Shown: positions 33,646-42,305, numbered from the stretch's first letter. The stretch: DNA of 64,000 nt from Acidimicrobiales bacterium (GCA_024638845.1 JAHEJN010000001.1:20344-84343); one strand, 5' to 3'. Notes: generated by a model not told the origin, from the sequence alone. Made by a program: numbers and translations.

Positions 33646-34809
33646 ATGACCATCGACATCGACTTCGACGCCGACGAGCTCGCGGCGTGCGTCTCGTGCG
33701 GGCTGTGTCTGCCCCATTGTCCCACCTACCGGGTCACCGGCGACGACACTGCGTCGCCCCGGGGCCGGATCTCGCTCATGCGCATGCTCGACGAGGGCAC
33801 CGCTCCCCTCGACGACCACGTCATCGAGTCGATGGCGTCGTGCATCCAGTGTCGTGGCTGCGAGCCCGCATGCCCGAGCGGCGTGCCCTTCGGCCACCTG
33901 ATGGAGGCCACCCGTGAGGCGATGGTCCGGGCCGGTGCCATCACCCCATGGTGGCAGCGACTGGCCTTTCGCACCCTCGGTCATCACCGACTGCTCCTGA
34001 CCGGATCGTCGATGCTGGCCGTGGCTCAGCGGCTGCGGCTCGTTCCCTCGAAGCGGCTGGGGTTGCCGGCGCGCCTGCCGATTCGGCGCGCGGCCCATCG
34101 CAGCTCGGGGAACGACGTGTACCTGTTCACCGGGTGCGTGATGGACGCGTGGCAGCGCGAAACCCATCTTGCGGTGCAACGGGTGATCGAGGCAACAGGC
34201 GCCGGGGTCACCCCCACCGCTGATCGGGCCCCGTGTTGTGGTGCGCTGCACTCCCACGCCGGGTTGGGCGACCCGGCTCGATCGCTGGCCCGCGAGGTGA
34301 TGCGCGACCTCCCCGGCGACCAACCGATCATCGTCGACTCGGCCGGCTGCGGCGCGGCCTTGAAGGACTACGGCCATCTGCTGGGCACGACCGAGGCCGC
34401 AGCCTTCTCAGCCCGGGTGGTCGACGCCAACGAATGGCTGGCCGACCATCTCCACGAGCTGCCGGTTCCGATCGAGCCGCTCGATCTGCGGGTCGCGGTG
34501 CAGGACCCTTGCCATCTCCGGCACGTGCAGCGTGCCCATCTTCCCGTCCGCGCCGTGCTGGCGCCGCACGTCCGCGAGGTCGTCGAGCTCGACGACGACG
34601 GCCTGTGTTGTGGAGCCGGCGGGGCGTACTCGGTGCTCGAACCCGAGCTGGCGGGCAAGGTCCGCGACCGCAAGCGGGAGGCCATCGATCGAGCTCGCCC
34701 CGACGTGGTCGCCAGCGCCAATCCCGGCTGCCTGTTGCACCTGGCGGCCACCGGCCTCGACGTGCGCCACCCCATCGAGCTGGTCGCGGAGGCCCTCGAT
34801 CTGGACTGA
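33646..34809 (+). CDS. glcF: glycolate oxidase iron-sulfur subunit GlcF
   Basis: A 387-residue iron-sulfur protein of the GlcF/lactate utilisation family. Two 4Fe-4S motifs lie in the first 85 residues (CVSCGLCLPHCP and CIQCRGCEPACP). Two CCG-type domains follow, marked by the doublets APCCGALHSH and GLCCGAGGAYS, with the Cys-rich FTGCVMDAWQ and PCHLRH. It would accept electrons from the flavoprotein subunits GlcD and GlcE and pass them to the membrane. Those subunits are encoded 9 kb away on the other strand (43014-45388), so the usual glcDEF operon is split here. ATG 33646 is 10 bases after the MMPL stop. Confidence 0.88.
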   Translation: MTIDIDFDADELAACVSCGLCLPHCPTYRVTGDDTASPRGRISLMRMLDEGTAPLDDHVIESMASCIQCRGCEPACPSGVPFGHLMEATREAMVRAGAITPWWQRLAFRTLGHHRLLLTGSSMLAVAQRLRLVPSKRLGLPARLPIRRAAHRSSGNDVYLFTGCVMDAWQRETHLAVQRVIEATGAGVTPTADRAPCCGALHSHAGLGDPARSLAREVMRDLPGDQPIIVDSAGCGAALKDYGHLLGTTEAAAFSARVVDANEWLADHLHELPVPIEPLDLRVAVQDPCHLRHVQRAHLPVRAVLAPHVREVVELDDDGLCCGAGGAYSVLEPELAGKVRDRKREAIDRARPDVVASANPGCLLHLAATGLDVRHPIELVAEALDLD

Positions 34810-34825
34810 GCCGGCCGCGGCCGGC
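34810..34825. other. perfect 16-bp GC-only palindrome after glcF
   Basis: GCCGGCCGCGGCCGGC immediately follows the glcF stop and can fold as a 6-bp stem with a CGCG loop. It may terminate or attenuate transcription before proS. No T-run follows, so a factor-independent terminator is not clear. Confidence 0.4.
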
Positions 34826-34859
34826 GCACGAAACGGCTGCCCCGTCGACACCGGACCGG

Positions 34860-34865
34860 TACGGT
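34860..34865 (+). promoter_or_regulatory. candidate -10 element of proS
   Basis: TACGGT lies 8 bases before ATG 34874, with no Shine-Dalgarno sequence. It is the same hexamer as before the DUF222 gene and serB. Confidence 0.45.
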
Positions 34866-34873
34866 TGCCCCTC

Positions 34874-36583
34874 ATGCGCTGGTCGAAGCTCTTCATACCC
34901 ACACTCCGCGACGCCCCCGGCGACGCCGAGGCCGCCAGTCATCGACTCCTGGTGCGCGGCGGGTTCATGCGCCAGCTGCACGCCGGCCATTACTCGCTCC
35001 TACCCCTCGGCCTGCGGGTGCACGACAAGGTCGAGCGCATCGTGCGCGAGGAGATGAACGCCATCGGAGCCCAGGAGTTCCTGCTGCCCGCTATGCACCC
35101 GGCGTCGGTGTGGGAGCAGTCGGGCCGGTGGCAGCTGATGGGCGACGAGATGTTCCGGCTCACCGACCGCAAGGGTGCCGACCTGGCGCTGGGCATGACC
35201 CACGAGGAGGTCATCGCCGGCATCGCCACCGAAGTGAGCTCGTACCGGATGCTCCCTCAGCTCTGGTACCAGATCCAGTGGAAGTTCCGCGACGAGCCCC
35301 GGCCCAAGGCGGGCCTGTTGCGCGTGCGCGAATTCGCCATGAAGGACTCGTACTCCTTCGACATCGACGAAGCCGGCCTCGACGCGTCGTTCGACCTCCA
35401 TCACGACGCCTACGTGCGGATCTTCGAGCGGCTGAGCCTGCCCGCCATACCCGTCGAGGCGTCGTCGGGCGCGATGGGCGGCAGCGACAGCATCGAGTTC
35501 ATGGTGCCGTCCCCCGCCGGTGAGGACGATGTCGTGCGCTGTGTGGCCTGTGGCTATGCCGCCAACATCGAGCGGGCCACCTCGCAGCTCGAGCCAGTGG
35601 CCGATCCCGCCGAGGCGGCCGCGCTCGAGCGTTTCGCCACGCCCGGCGTGGTCACCATCGCGGCGCTCGCCGCCTTCGAGGGCGGCGCTCCTGCCGATCG
35701 ACAGCTGAAGTCGCTCATCATGGTGGCCGACGGGGAGATGGTGGCCGCAGTCCTCCGAGGCGACCATCAGCTCAATCTCCAGAAGCTCAGCGACGCGCTG
35801 GGCGTCGCCGCCATCCGGCCCGCCGAGCCCGAGGAGACCGAGGCCGCCCTCGGCGCCAAGCCCGGTTCGCTGGGACCGGTGGACGTCAGCGGGGTCAGGG
35901 TGGTGGTCGATCGGGCCCTCGAGGGGCGGACGAACATGGTCACCGGCGCCAACGCCGACGGCTTCCACCTCCGCGGCGTGAGCATCGAGCGCGACGTGCA
36001 GGTCGACCTGTGGGCCGACCTGCGGGAAGTGTCCGCCGGCGAGGCGTGTCCCAACTGCGGGCGACCGCTCGAGATCGTGCGGTGCATCGAAGCCGGTCAC
36101 ATCTTCAAGCTCGGGCGCAAGTACACCGAAGCCATGGGCGTCACCGTGCTCGACGAAGACGGCAAGACACGGGTGCCCATCATGGGCAGCTACGGCATCG
36201 GCATCGGTCGGGGTGTCGCCGCCATCGCCGAGACGTTCCACGACGACAACGGGCTCATGTGGCCGGTGGCGGTCGCCCCCTACGAGGTGGTCATCACCGT
36301 CGTCAACGTAAAGGACGAGGCCAGCACCGCTGCGGCACAGGCTCTCTACGACGAGCTCCGGGCCGCCCACGTCGACGTCCTCCTCGACGACCGAAATGCT
36401 CGGGCCGGCGTGAAGTTCGCCGATGCCGAGCTGATCGGCATCCCGTTCCGCATCACGATCGGTCCCCGCACCCTCGGCGACGGTGAGGTCGAGCTCACAC
36501 CACGCCGCACCGGCGACACGACCGTGGTGGCCATCGAGGCGATCGCCGCCGAGGTGACCGCGCTCGTCGCCGACGCCCGCTGA
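34874..36583 (+). CDS. proS: prolyl-tRNA synthetase, bacterial type
   Basis: A 569-residue class II aminoacyl-tRNA synthetase that charges tRNA-Pro. Motif 1 surrounds GHYSLLPLGLRVHDK, motif 2 is FRDEPRPKAGLLRVREFAMKD and motif 3 is GSYGIGIGRGVAAIAE. Between motifs 2 and 3 is the inserted editing domain (INS, YbaK-like; about residues 225-400), which marks the bacterial ProS form and removes mischarged alanine. A Cys-x2-Cys pair occurs before it (RCVACGY) and another after it (CPNCGR). The C-terminal anticodon-binding domain starts at APYEVVITVVNV. The length is normal. ATG 34874 was chosen because upstream in-frame codons overlap glcF. Confidence 0.96.
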   Translation: MRWSKLFIPTLRDAPGDAEAASHRLLVRGGFMRQLHAGHYSLLPLGLRVHDKVERIVREEMNAIGAQEFLLPAMHPASVWEQSGRWQLMGDEMFRLTDRKGADLALGMTHEEVIAGIATEVSSYRMLPQLWYQIQWKFRDEPRPKAGLLRVREFAMKDSYSFDIDEAGLDASFDLHHDAYVRIFERLSLPAIPVEASSGAMGGSDSIEFMVPSPAGEDDVVRCVACGYAANIERATSQLEPVADPAEAAALERFATPGVVTIAALAAFEGGAPADRQLKSLIMVADGEMVAAVLRGDHQLNLQKLSDALGVAAIRPAEPEETEAALGAKPGSLGPVDVSGVRVVVDRALEGRTNMVTGANADGFHLRGVSIERDVQVDLWADLREVSAGEACPNCGRPLEIVRCIEAGHIFKLGRKYTEAMGVTVLDEDGKTRVPIMGSYGIGIGRGVAAIAETFHDDNGLMWPVAVAPYEVVITVVNVKDEASTAAAQALYDELRAAHVDVLLDDRNARAGVKFADAELIGIPFRITIGPRTLGDGEVELTPRRTGDTTVVAIEAIAAEVTALVADAR

Positions 36584-36611
36584 CCCCCTCCCTTCCCCCA
36601 CCCCCAAGGCC

Positions 36612-36659
36612 TTCTGGCGCGCTATCGATGCACCCTGACGACGCCATTGCGCGCCAGAA
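36612..36659. repeat. 48-bp palindromic repeat, left copy
   Basis: Arms TTCTGGCGCGC and GCGCGCCAGAA (11 bp, perfect) enclose a 26-base loop. It has the same length and arms as the copy at 37674. It overlaps the last 12 codons and stop of the AbiEi-DUF559 gene, and could act as a 3' hairpin for that gene. Confidence 0.85.
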
Positions 36660-37617
36660 CGGTCGTTCCGGCCACCCGTCGGACGCCGTGAATGGCGCGC
36701 CGGAGCCGGGCGATGACTGCATCGGGCTGATGAAAGAGATCCGAGCCGGTCACCGATACGACATGCCAACCCGCCGCAACGAGCTCGGCCCGGCGCCGTT
36801 GATCGTGCTCCTGGTCGGTGAGTGAACCATGGTGGGTTGCGCTGTCGACCTCGACCAAGAGGGGAAGCACGGGATGGCGGAAATCGACTCGACCGACCCA
36901 GGCAGTTTCGCTGCCGACGTTCACCTGACGCACGAAGTCGGGTAGACCCGCTTGGGAGGCGAGTTGACGAAGGCGTGACTCGAGTCCCGACTCGGGCGGC
37001 CGATATCCCCGGACCGACCGTGCCGCAATCAGCTCGCGAAGCAGCTTGATGCCCGGTCGACCCTTCTCGGCGAGGTCGGCGAGCATGGCGGTCAACGATT
37101 CACTCGAGACCAGACCTCTGGACATGGCCGTGTCGAGCGCTCGCTCGAGCCGCAGCGGATGAACGTCGCGTCGGCCAGCCAGGTCGAAGATGGTGCGCGT
37201 CGGCGACGTGATCGGCACGCGGTCGTGCTCGGTGATGTGGCGAGCAAGAACCAGTCGGGGTTGATGGACCACGATTGTGGTGTCCTGATCTCGGAAGCCC
37301 GTACGTCCCGATGTCGTGACGTCGACCTCATGGCGTCGCCACCCGGGGAGTCCCCAGTGGTCGGCGGCTGACCAGGACGACACCACTGCGGGTTGTGGCG
37401 CGTGCAACACCGCGATCATCAGCTTCCTTGTCTGCGTTGCCGGAGCGCCGACCAACCGCAGGACGCGCGGCGTGACCCATTGGAGGGAGCCTCGGTCGAT
37501 CCTTGCCCGCACCAACGCTCGTGATGCTCCCAGCTCGGTCAGCTGACGCCGCGCAATCACGCCGTGTTGGGCCTCGCACACGGCGAGAATCCGAAGGTCG
37601 ACCTCGGCTGGTGGCAT
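36622..37617 (-). CDS. AbiEi-type winged-helix protein fused to a DUF559 (Vsr/PD-(D/E)XK-like) nuclease domain
   Basis: A 331-residue protein. Residues 8-55 form an AbiEi_4-like winged helix (GVIARRQLTELGASRALVRARI). The middle region resembles AbiEi antitoxin-like proteins (SPTRTIFDLAGR). The C-terminal 110 residues are DUF559, related to very-short-patch-repair endonucleases: VDFRHPVLPLLVEVDSATHHG gives the D...ExD core, and RRRAELVAAGWHVVSVTGSDL the following strand and helix. This architecture is frequent in Actinomycetota and its role is unproven; DNA cleavage is an inference. No toxin gene is adjacent. Two copies of a 48-bp palindrome bracket the gene, one overlapping its 3' end and the other 56 bases before its start. 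Confidence 0.8.
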   Translation of the reverse strand: MPPAEVDLRILAVCEAQHGVIARRQLTELGASRALVRARIDRGSLQWVTPRVLRLVGAPATQTRKLMIAVLHAPQPAVVSSWSAADHWGLPGWRRHEVDVTTSGRTGFRDQDTTIVVHQPRLVLARHITEHDRVPITSPTRTIFDLAGRRDVHPLRLERALDTAMSRGLVSSESLTAMLADLAEKGRPGIKLLRELIAARSVRGYRPPESGLESRLRQLASQAGLPDFVRQVNVGSETAWVGRVDFRHPVLPLLVEVDSATHHGSLTDQEHDQRRRAELVAAGWHVVSVTGSDLFHQPDAVIARLRRAIHGVRRVAGTTVLARNGVVRVHR

Positions 37618-37673
37618 GCCCCATGTTTGCGTCCCGCAGTGACAACCCGCGGCCCCACTCCCCTCTCCACGGC

Positions 37674-37721
37674 TTCTGGCGCGCGCTCAGTACCCGACAG
37701 CAGCGCCATCGCGCGCCAGAA
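37674..37721. repeat. 48-bp palindromic repeat, right copy
   Basis: The outer 11 bp of each arm equal the left copy, and the stem here extends to 12 bp (TTCTGGCGCGCG/CGCGCGCCAGAA). The 26-base loop aligns without gaps to the left copy and shares its CGCCAT block next to the right arm. It lies in the 136-base divergent region, ending 32 bases before ATG 37754. Confidence 0.85.
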
Positions 37722-37741
37722 ACCAGGGGGGAGGGCGGTTG

Positions 37742-37747
37742 TAGTCT
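37742..37747 (+). promoter_or_regulatory. candidate -10 element of a leaderless promoter
   Basis: TAGTCT lies 6 bases before ATG 37754. The right copy of the palindromic repeat sits at the -35 to spacer position, so the hairpin element could influence this promoter. Confidence 0.45.
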
Positions 37748-37753
37748 CGGGGC

Positions 37754-38971
37754 ATGTCGACATCGGGAAGCGACCGGGGGTGGCAGACCGAGTCGGAGTG
37801 GCGCGACCGGGTCGCCTGGGAGCTTCCCGACGGGGCCGGCCGGTCGCCACCGGGCGGATCTCGCCGTTCGACGAGCGGGGTGATCGGAACCATTCTCGCC
37901 GGCCTGGTCGCGATCCTCGGCGTCATTGCCTGGATGTCGGCCACGAGCCCGGTCGAGGACCCGCCGACCGAGCCGGTCGCCGCCGCCGAGGCGACCGTCG
38001 AGCCCGTCGGGGAACCCGGACCCGATCTGTCCGATCCCGCGCTCGACATCGATGCGGCCGTGGAGTTCGTCGAGACGCGTGCCTCGGCCAGCTTCCGCCA
38101 GATGCTCACCGAGACGGCGGCCTCGATGGGCATCGCCTACCGCTCCGGTGACCAGCTCACCCTGCTCGACTTCGCCCGCGGGGAGATCGCCCCGATGGCC
38201 GAGTCGGTGCAGAGCCGCAGCGTCCCTGCCGTCGAGCTGTTCCGGGCCGCCGACGGGCGCACCTATGCCGTCGACGCTGCCACTCGTGAGGCAACACTGG
38301 TTGCCGGGGGCGGACATGTCGTCGAGACGCTGTGGCCCGGTCTGGTCGCCCGCACGGCGAGCCAGGGGCCGATCGTCGGGCCCGGCGAGCGGGCCACGGT
38401 CGGGCCCCTCGACGGCCGCGCCCCCCAGGTCGACGTGGCGCTGAGGGAAGGTGCCCGACTCCTTCCCCTTCCCGGCTTCGGGCTCGTCCTCGTGTCGGCC
38501 GACGGATCCGATCTCGTCGGACCCGATGTCCTGGTGCACCTGAGCGACAACGAGATCGTCTCCGCCACCCCCCGCGGGTGGCTCGAACGAGTCACGACCG
38601 GGGCCGAGTCGACGTTGCAGGTGGTCGACACCGAGTCGGCGGAGCCTCTCGCGGTCCTGCCCGACACCTTCGGCCAGCCCGACGCCCACTACCTGCTCTC
38701 GCCCGACGTCGCCCACGTGCTGCGGATCGACGCCGACGGCAGCAGCGAGCTCTACTCGCTGGCCGACGGCGGCGTCACTTGGGTGATCGGCGACGGAATG
38801 CAGGAACCACGGTGGGCACCCGACTCGTCGTTCATCGTCTGGCTCGACACCGTGGCCGAAGAGGCCAAGCTGAAGATCATGTTCCTCGAGCCTCGGGCGT
38901 GGATCGCGGTGGGCCTCGCCGAGATCGGGGCCGGACTGCCCGATGGCGCCGAGCTGGTGATCGTGTCGTGA
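37754..38971 (+). CDS. single-pass membrane protein with large external domain, unknown function
   Basis: Not recognised. A 405-residue protein with a short cytoplasmic N-terminus and one membrane helix at about residues 43-60 (GVIGTILAGLVAILGVIAWM). A Pro/Glu/Ala linker leads to a soluble domain of about 300 residues made of short beta-rich repeats ending in aromatic or DG turns (GDQLTLLDF, DGRTYAVDA, DADGSSELYSLADGG, APDSSFIVWLD). The pattern resembles a beta-propeller (WD40/TolB-like), which would suit a surface sensor or binding protein, but this is inference. It is divergent from the AbiEi-DUF559 gene and convergent with the MFS gene 10 bases away. Confidence 0.7.
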   Translation: MSTSGSDRGWQTESEWRDRVAWELPDGAGRSPPGGSRRSTSGVIGTILAGLVAILGVIAWMSATSPVEDPPTEPVAAAEATVEPVGEPGPDLSDPALDIDAAVEFVETRASASFRQMLTETAASMGIAYRSGDQLTLLDFARGEIAPMAESVQSRSVPAVELFRAADGRTYAVDAATREATLVAGGGHVVETLWPGLVARTASQGPIVGPGERATVGPLDGRAPQVDVALREGARLLPLPGFGLVLVSADGSDLVGPDVLVHLSDNEIVSATPRGWLERVTTGAESTLQVVDTESAEPLAVLPDTFGQPDAHYLLSPDVAHVLRIDADGSSELYSLADGGVTWVIGDGMQEPRWAPDSSFIVWLDTVAEEAKLKIMFLEPRAWIAVGLAEIGAGLPDGAELVIVS

Positions 38972-38981
38972 AGGTCGGGTC

Positions 38982-40172
38982 TCAACGAAGGGGCTGACCA
39001 TCGGTTCGCCTGCGCACGGCGAGCGACGTCGCCAACATCATGGCGGCACCGAGCACCATGAACAGCAGGGGCAGCATCCACGCCGTCGCGAAGTTGGCCG
39101 AATCGACGATGATCCCGAACACGAGCGGGGACACCATGGCTCCGACCCGAACGCCGGTCTGTACCACGGCGGTGGCCGCACCCGGAGCCTCGGGATGCTG
39201 TTCGATGACGCCCAGCAGCAACAGGCCGGGAAACGACCAGCCGACACCGAAGACGATCAGGGTGCCGATGACCAGACCGGGCTTGGTTCCGGTGGCGAAC
39301 AGCGGAAACGCAAGGGCGCCCACCACCAGCAGGAGCCCGACGAAACGGAACCGATCGAAGGACCTCCGGTCGGCCAGGGCGCCGAGCGAGACCCGGGACA
39401 CCGTCATGATGACGCCACCCATGGTGAGCAGGAGACCGGCTCGACCCGCGCTGAACCCTGCGTCATCCACCGCCGCGGTCGTGAGGAAGCTCGCCACCGT
39501 GATCACTGCTCCGGCCGCCAAGCCACCGGCCGCGGCCGCCAGGCGCAGATGAGAGATCCTCCAGATGTCGTTTCGCGACGTCGCGCGGCGCGGCTCGGGC
39601 GTGCGGGCCGCCGGCAACCACCACGCAACGGGGAGGGCGCACAGCGCAATCAGCCCGAACACCCCCCGCCAGCCGATCAGCCCGCCGAGCACGGGAACCG
39701 CCAACCCCGCAGCGCTCGTGACCACCGGCACCGCCGACTGCTTCAGACCCATGGCCAGACCACGTCGCTGCGGCACGATCGTGCCGGCGATGAACGTGTT
39801 GGTCGCCGGCTGCACGATCGCCTCGGCCACGCGGGCCACACCGAAACCCAGCACCAGCACCAGATAGCCGTCGGCGAACAGCGCGATCACGGCCGATCCG
39901 AGCATGGCAACGGTCAACCCGGTCCGTACGGCCCGGCGCGGTCCGAGGTCGGCGAAGGGACCGCCCACCTGGAGCGCCACCGCCGAGACGAAGAACCCGA
40001 TGGTGAACAGGGCGCCGAAGGCCGTGTCGCCGATGCCGAGGTCGTCCTTGACCGACGGACCGAACGCTCCGAGGACAAACCCCGGAAACGCCACGATCCC
40101 GATCGACGCGGCTGCTGCTGCAGTCGGTCGGACGAACCCCGACGGGATTCGCTCATCGGACCGTGTGCGCAT
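38982..40172 (-). CDS. MFS transporter
   Basis: A 396-residue major facilitator with 12 predicted helices. The motif-A-like loop is GGPFADLGPRRAVRTG after helix 2, and a second one in the other half reads GALADRRSFDRFRF. It resembles the CynX/NimT or sugar-phosphate type of small-molecule transporters; the substrate is unknown. ATG 40172 gives a short, Arg-rich N-terminus directly before helix 1, and TAGGGT lies 7 bases upstream. A longer in-frame opening to 40280 runs through the divergent gene's start and was rejected. Confidence 0.85.
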   Translation of the reverse strand: MRTRSDERIPSGFVRPTAAAAASIGIVAFPGFVLGAFGPSVKDDLGIGDTAFGALFTIGFFVSAVALQVGGPFADLGPRRAVRTGLTVAMLGSAVIALFADGYLVLVLGFGVARVAEAIVQPATNTFIAGTIVPQRRGLAMGLKQSAVPVVTSAAGLAVPVLGGLIGWRGVFGLIALCALPVAWWLPAARTPEPRRATSRNDIWRISHLRLAAAAGGLAAGAVITVASFLTTAAVDDAGFSAGRAGLLLTMGGVIMTVSRVSLGALADRRSFDRFRFVGLLLVVGALAFPLFATGTKPGLVIGTLIVFGVGWSFPGLLLLGVIEQHPEAPGAATAVVQTGVRVGAMVSPLVFGIIVDSANFATAWMLPLLFMVLGAAMMLATSLAVRRRTDGQPLR

Positions 40173-40179
40173 TCGCCCG

Positions 40180-40185
40180 ACCCTA
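40180..40185 (-). promoter_or_regulatory. candidate -10 element of a leaderless promoter
   Basis: Minus-strand TAGGGT lies 7 bases before ATG 40172 of the MFS gene. Confidence 0.45.
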
Positions 40186-40216
40186 GGCCGAGTGCCGCAG
40201 GGCGCCTCCCGTCGGC

Positions 40217-40222
40217 GATACT
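40217..40222 (+). promoter_or_regulatory. candidate -10 element of a leaderless promoter
   Basis: GATACT lies 6 bases before GTG 40229. It matches NANNNT, with G instead of T at the first position. Confidence 0.35.
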
Positions 40223-40228
40223 GCGAGG

Positions 40229-41044
40229 GTGACCACAGGATTCCTCCATCCCGGCGCCATGGGATCGGTGGTGGCTGCACTCTGTGACGGTGATCGGGTG
40301 TGGGCCGCCGCCGGCCGCTCCGAAGCCACGGCCGAGCGGGCCGAGGCTGCGGGCCTTCGCGACGTCGGGTCGATCGACGCCATGGCCCGCACGTGCGACA
40401 CCATCGTCTCCATCTGTCCCCCCGAAGCGGCGTCGGCCGTCGCCGCCGAGGTCGCCGCGGCCGGCTTCACCGGTCGCTACCTCGACGCCAACGCAGTCGC
40501 TCCTGCCAGCGCCCGCGACATCGGTGCCCACTTCGACCACTTCGTCGACGGCAGCCTCATCGGCAGCCCACCCGCGGAACCCGGCCACATTCGGCTCTAT
40601 CTCTCGGGCGACGAGGCCGCCGACTCGGCCGAGCTCTGGGCCGGTACGGCCATCGAGGTGCGGGTGATCGACGGCGGGCCCGGCGCCGCTTCTGCGCTCA
40701 AGATGGCCTTCGCCGGCTGGACCAAGGGCAGTTCAGCGCTGCTTCTCGCCGTACGCGCCTACGCCGCCGCCGAAGGCGTCGAAGACGACCTGGTGCGCGA
40801 ATGGGAGACCTCGATCCCCCATCTTCCCGGCCGCTCCTCCGACACCGCCGCCAACACGGCACCGAAGGCATGGCGGTTCGTCGGGGAGATGCGCGAGATC
40901 GTCGCGGCCATGGAGGCAGCAGGTGTACCCGGCGACTTCCATCGCGGCGCGGCGCGGATCTACGAGGCGATGGCGCCGTTCAAGACCGTGCCGCCCATCG
41001 ATCTGGCCACGGTGTTGCACGCCATCTCCGAGGGTGAGCGATGA
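40229..41044 (+). CDS. NAD(P)-binding 6-phosphogluconate dehydrogenase-like protein with DUF1932 domain
   Basis: A 271-residue oxidoreductase. The N-terminal Rossmann part carries GFLHPGAMGSVVAA (the glycine motif of beta-hydroxyacid dehydrogenases), and IVSICPPEAASAVAAEV and YLDANAVAPASA follow the 3-hydroxyisobutyrate dehydrogenase pattern. The C-terminal half, from ALKMAFAGWTKGSSALLLA, is the DUF1932 domain, where the Lys takes the catalytic position. The substrate is unknown. The start is GTG 40229. Its stop overlaps the ATG of the Suc_Fer-like gene (ATGA). Confidence 0.82.
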   Translation: MTTGFLHPGAMGSVVAALCDGDRVWAAAGRSEATAERAEAAGLRDVGSIDAMARTCDTIVSICPPEAASAVAAEVAAAGFTGRYLDANAVAPASARDIGAHFDHFVDGSLIGSPPAEPGHIRLYLSGDEAADSAELWAGTAIEVRVIDGGPGAASALKMAFAGWTKGSSALLLAVRAYAAAEGVEDDLVREWETSIPHLPGRSSDTAANTAPKAWRFVGEMREIVAAMEAAGVPGDFHRGAARIYEAMAPFKTVPPIDLATVLHAISEGER

Positions 41045-41988
41045 CCGACGCCGCGACCCTTCCGCCCGAGGTCGCCGTGTTGTTGCCCGGTGCCGACGAA
41101 GCCGTGGCGTGCGCTGAGTTCACCCGTGACATCGGCCTCGCGCCGCAGGGCACCGCCCTCGACGTGGCCATGATCGTGCTGGTCGAGGCCCCGCAGCCGT
41201 GGCCCAAGCCCGTGTTCGAGCACGAGCTGCTGCGCGGTCTCGTCAACACCTTCGAGACACCCGTCGGCACCGCACGGATTCTTGCCACCCCGCCGATGGT
41301 CGCCGATCACGACACCATCACCGTCACCTGCTTCTGGCGAACCGAGGCCGGCACCCAGGGGATCGTCCTCGAGCCGGCTGATGCCGCGGAGCTGCACGAG
41401 TGCATCGCCGACCTCCATCACCGCTCGCCCACGACATCCCGGCTGCGATCCGACGAGGCCGCGCCCGACCGGGCCGTGATCGTGTGCACCCAGGGCAGCC
41501 ACGACGCCTGCTGCGGTGCCGAGGGCACCCGGCTCGCGTCGGTGCTCGAGCTCACCCGCCCCGATCTGGCGCTGTACCGGGTGAGCCACACCGGTGGCCA
41601 TCGGTTCGCGCCGTCGGTGCTCACCCTTCCCGACGGGCGCATGTGGGCTCACCCCACCGCCGACGACATGGTTGCCATCGTCGATCGGCTGCTCCCCCCG
41701 GCCGAGGTCGCCGAGCAGTGTCGAGGCTGGTGGGGAGCATCCGCCGGTGCCGCGCAGGCGGCCGAGGTGGCGGTGTTCGAGACCCAGCCCTGGGTTTGGG
41801 ATGAGCGGACGCGACGAGTGACCGTCGACGGCGACCGGGTGACCGTCGAATCCGATGGTGAGGCGTGGGTGGTCGAAGTGTCGGTCGACCGGTTGGTTCC
41901 CACCATTGCCTGTCGGGCCGACGGCGGTCTGCCGGCCAAGGTGGCCCCCGAGATGTCGGCCCGCATCGTCGATCACCTATTGCTCTAG
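41041..41988 (+). CDS. sucrase/ferredoxin-like (Suc_Fer-like) thioredoxin-fold protein
   Basis: A 315-residue member of the Suc_Fer-like family, found mainly in Actinomycetota and fungi, with a thioredoxin-like ferredoxin fold. The diagnostic C-terminal part reads VCTQGSHDACCGAEG, then VSHTGGHRFAPSVLTLPDGRMWAH. The Cys residues and the HTGGHRFA His pair are in the positions expected for a 2Fe-2S or redox site. Activity is not established. The gene is translationally coupled to the DUF1932 oxidoreductase, so it could be its redox partner. Its end overlaps the convergent azlD by 4 bases. Confidence 0.87.
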   Translation: MTDAATLPPEVAVLLPGADEAVACAEFTRDIGLAPQGTALDVAMIVLVEAPQPWPKPVFEHELLRGLVNTFETPVGTARILATPPMVADHDTITVTCFWRTEAGTQGIVLEPADAAELHECIADLHHRSPTTSRLRSDEAAPDRAVIVCTQGSHDACCGAEGTRLASVLELTRPDLALYRVSHTGGHRFAPSVLTLPDGRMWAHPTADDMVAIVDRLLPPAEVAEQCRGWWGASAGAAQAAEVAVFETQPWVWDERTRRVTVDGDRVTVESDGEAWVVEVSVDRLVPTIACRADGGLPAKVAPEMSARIVDHLLL

Positions 41989-42305
41989 GCCACCGCCAGC
42001 ACCAGCCAGAAAGCGGTCATGCCGGCGGCCAGCGCCATCATGAGGTTCCTGACCCTCCAGATGACGGCACCCGCCACGACCAGCCCCGCGACCTCGGCCA
42101 GGCTGAGCCCGGTGTTGGCCTGATCGGGGTCGGCGACCAGACTGACGACGAGCGCAGCGAGAACCGACGGGGCCACGTAGCGCAGCGCCTTCATGAACCA
42201 TGGAGGGAGCGTGCGACCGGCCAGGGCGAGAATCAGCCCGGCCCGCATGAGGTAGGTGACGGCGCCGACGCCGAACACCACGGCGAGCCCGGTGCCGATG
42301 CTCAT
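41985..42305 (-). CDS. azlD: AzlD branched-chain amino acid exporter subunit
   Basis: A 106-residue membrane protein with about four helices, the small partner of AzlC (BrnE/AzlD type). Typical features are the N-terminal AVTYLMRAGLIL (the T-Y-L-x-R motif), the PPWFMKALRYVAPSVLAALVV segment and the C-terminal LMMALAAGMTAFWL. Together with AzlC it exports branched-chain or related amino acids, including azaleucine. ATG 42305 overlaps the azlC stop (ATGA). Confidence 0.9.
   Translation of the reverse strand: MSIGTGLAVVFGVGAVTYLMRAGLILALAGRTLPPWFMKALRYVAPSVLAALVVSLVADPDQANTGLSLAEVAGLVVAGAVIWRVRNLMMALAAGMTAFWLVLAVA

Noticed and set aside
31356-33725. Long minus-strand frames opposite the MMPL exporter
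   Set aside because: They mirror the transporter's codon pattern and yield Asp/His/Arg-rich products without membrane segments or motifs.
36622-37617. A complete AbiE-type toxin-antitoxin or phage-defence system
   Set aside because: Only an AbiEi-like winged helix fused to DUF559 is present. No AbiEii nucleotidyltransferase toxin or other defence gene is adjacent.
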